Below, piece by piece: positions 20,440 to 20,519 of a stretch of 20,519 nt of DNA (its first letter is position 1; each line of letters opens with the position of its first letter). A program made the position numbers and the translations under genes. The notes beneath the pieces were generated by a model. That model was not told the origin of the DNA and made no database searches. It was given only the letters and a program-made list of their open reading frames with translations. This DNA is from DATLNF01 sp046590575 (lineage in GTDB: Bacteria; Actinomycetota; Actinomycetes; BP-191): positions 1-20,519 of the forward strand of contig JBKJUS010000108.1 in assembly GCA_046590575.1 (NCBI GenBank), read 5' to 3'.

Positions 20440-20519
20440 CTAAACCCCTGCTGCCAGCCCGAGCAGAGCACGTGCCGCGGCGGGGTCGATCGGGGGGCGC
20501 TGCGCGAGCGTGGCCAGCG
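20440..20519 (-). CDS. C-terminal end of an unidentified gene (cut by the right edge)
   Basis: The last 25 codons of a leftward frame ending at TAG 20442-20440 (residues ...IDPAAARALLGLAAGV). It is alanine/leucine-rich with actinobacterial codon use and ends 23 bp before the rsiG start, as expected for the preceding gene of the same operon. Too short to identify. Confidence 0.55.
   Translation of the reverse strand, partial: LATLAQRPPIDPAAARALLGLAAGV

Noticed and set aside
1..20519. tRNA, rRNA, riboswitch, insertion sequence or prophage signatures.
   Set aside because: Reading both strands gave no cloverleaf with a T-arm consensus, no transposase, integrase or phage genes, and no terminal inverted repeats flanking a gene.

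Overview
The window is GC-rich DNA (roughly 70% by eye) from an actinobacterium. The case rests on mshA (mycothiol biosynthesis, essentially confined to Actinobacteria), a SenX3/RegX3-type (Streptomyces PhoR/PhoP-type) phosphate two-component system next to phoU and gpmA, an XRE regulator paired with an HbhA-like protein (the Rv0474-Rv0475 arrangement of mycobacteria), and an RsiG/AmfC-like anti-sigma factor carrying a cyclic-di-GMP-binding signature. RsiG hints at a lineage with developmental or sporulation-type control. I cannot name a genus.

Layout. 1-5317 is a conserved core locus. regX3 (cut by the left edge) and senX3 run leftward and are divergent from phoU and gpmA. A short hairpin separates gpmA from the converging, translationally coupled pair mshA and ybjN-like. 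5318-5600 is a divergent regulatory region with an AT-rich promoter island for mshA and a 12-bp inverted repeat. 5601-9101 holds three rightward genes: a nitrobindin-type heme protein, a secreted LPxTG-anchored S15/CocE hydrolase and a methyltransferase. They end at a large hairpin opposite a leftward three-GAF SpoIIE phosphatase. 11685-13444 is a coupled leftward pair, an aldo/keto reductase followed by an alpha/beta hydrolase. 13540-14590 is a tandem pair of small secreted paralogues of unknown function. They converge on an 843-residue secreted modular protein (14606-17137). 17316-18764 contains, leftward, an XRE regulator, the HbhA-like Lys/Ala-rich protein and a tiny acidic protein, with an unusual duplicated-hairpin region between the last two. 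18868 to the right edge is a leftward operon: the end of an unidentified gene, rsiG, and an overlapping asparaginase-II-type gene that seems to start at CTG.

How the parts relate. SenX3/RegX3 and PhoU form the phosphate-sensing circuit, and a PHO-box-like element lies between the two divergent units. MshA commits inositol phosphate to mycothiol, and its co-transcribed YbjN-like partner is conserved in actinobacteria but of unknown role. The XRE regulator probably controls itself through three TGCWAGCA boxes. RsiG should tie a WhiG-type sigma factor, not in this window, to c-di-GMP.

Most unusual: RsiG with a Gln-to-His change in its second c-di-GMP motif, the triple TGCWAGCA operator, the duplicated terminator region at 17558-17680, the uncharacterised secreted paralogue pair, repeated TANNNT-N6/7-start (leaderless) promoters, and a strong excess of the octamer GTACGCCG. 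I found no tRNA, rRNA, insertion sequence, prophage or CRISPR array. No gene-free stretch exceeds 300 bases.
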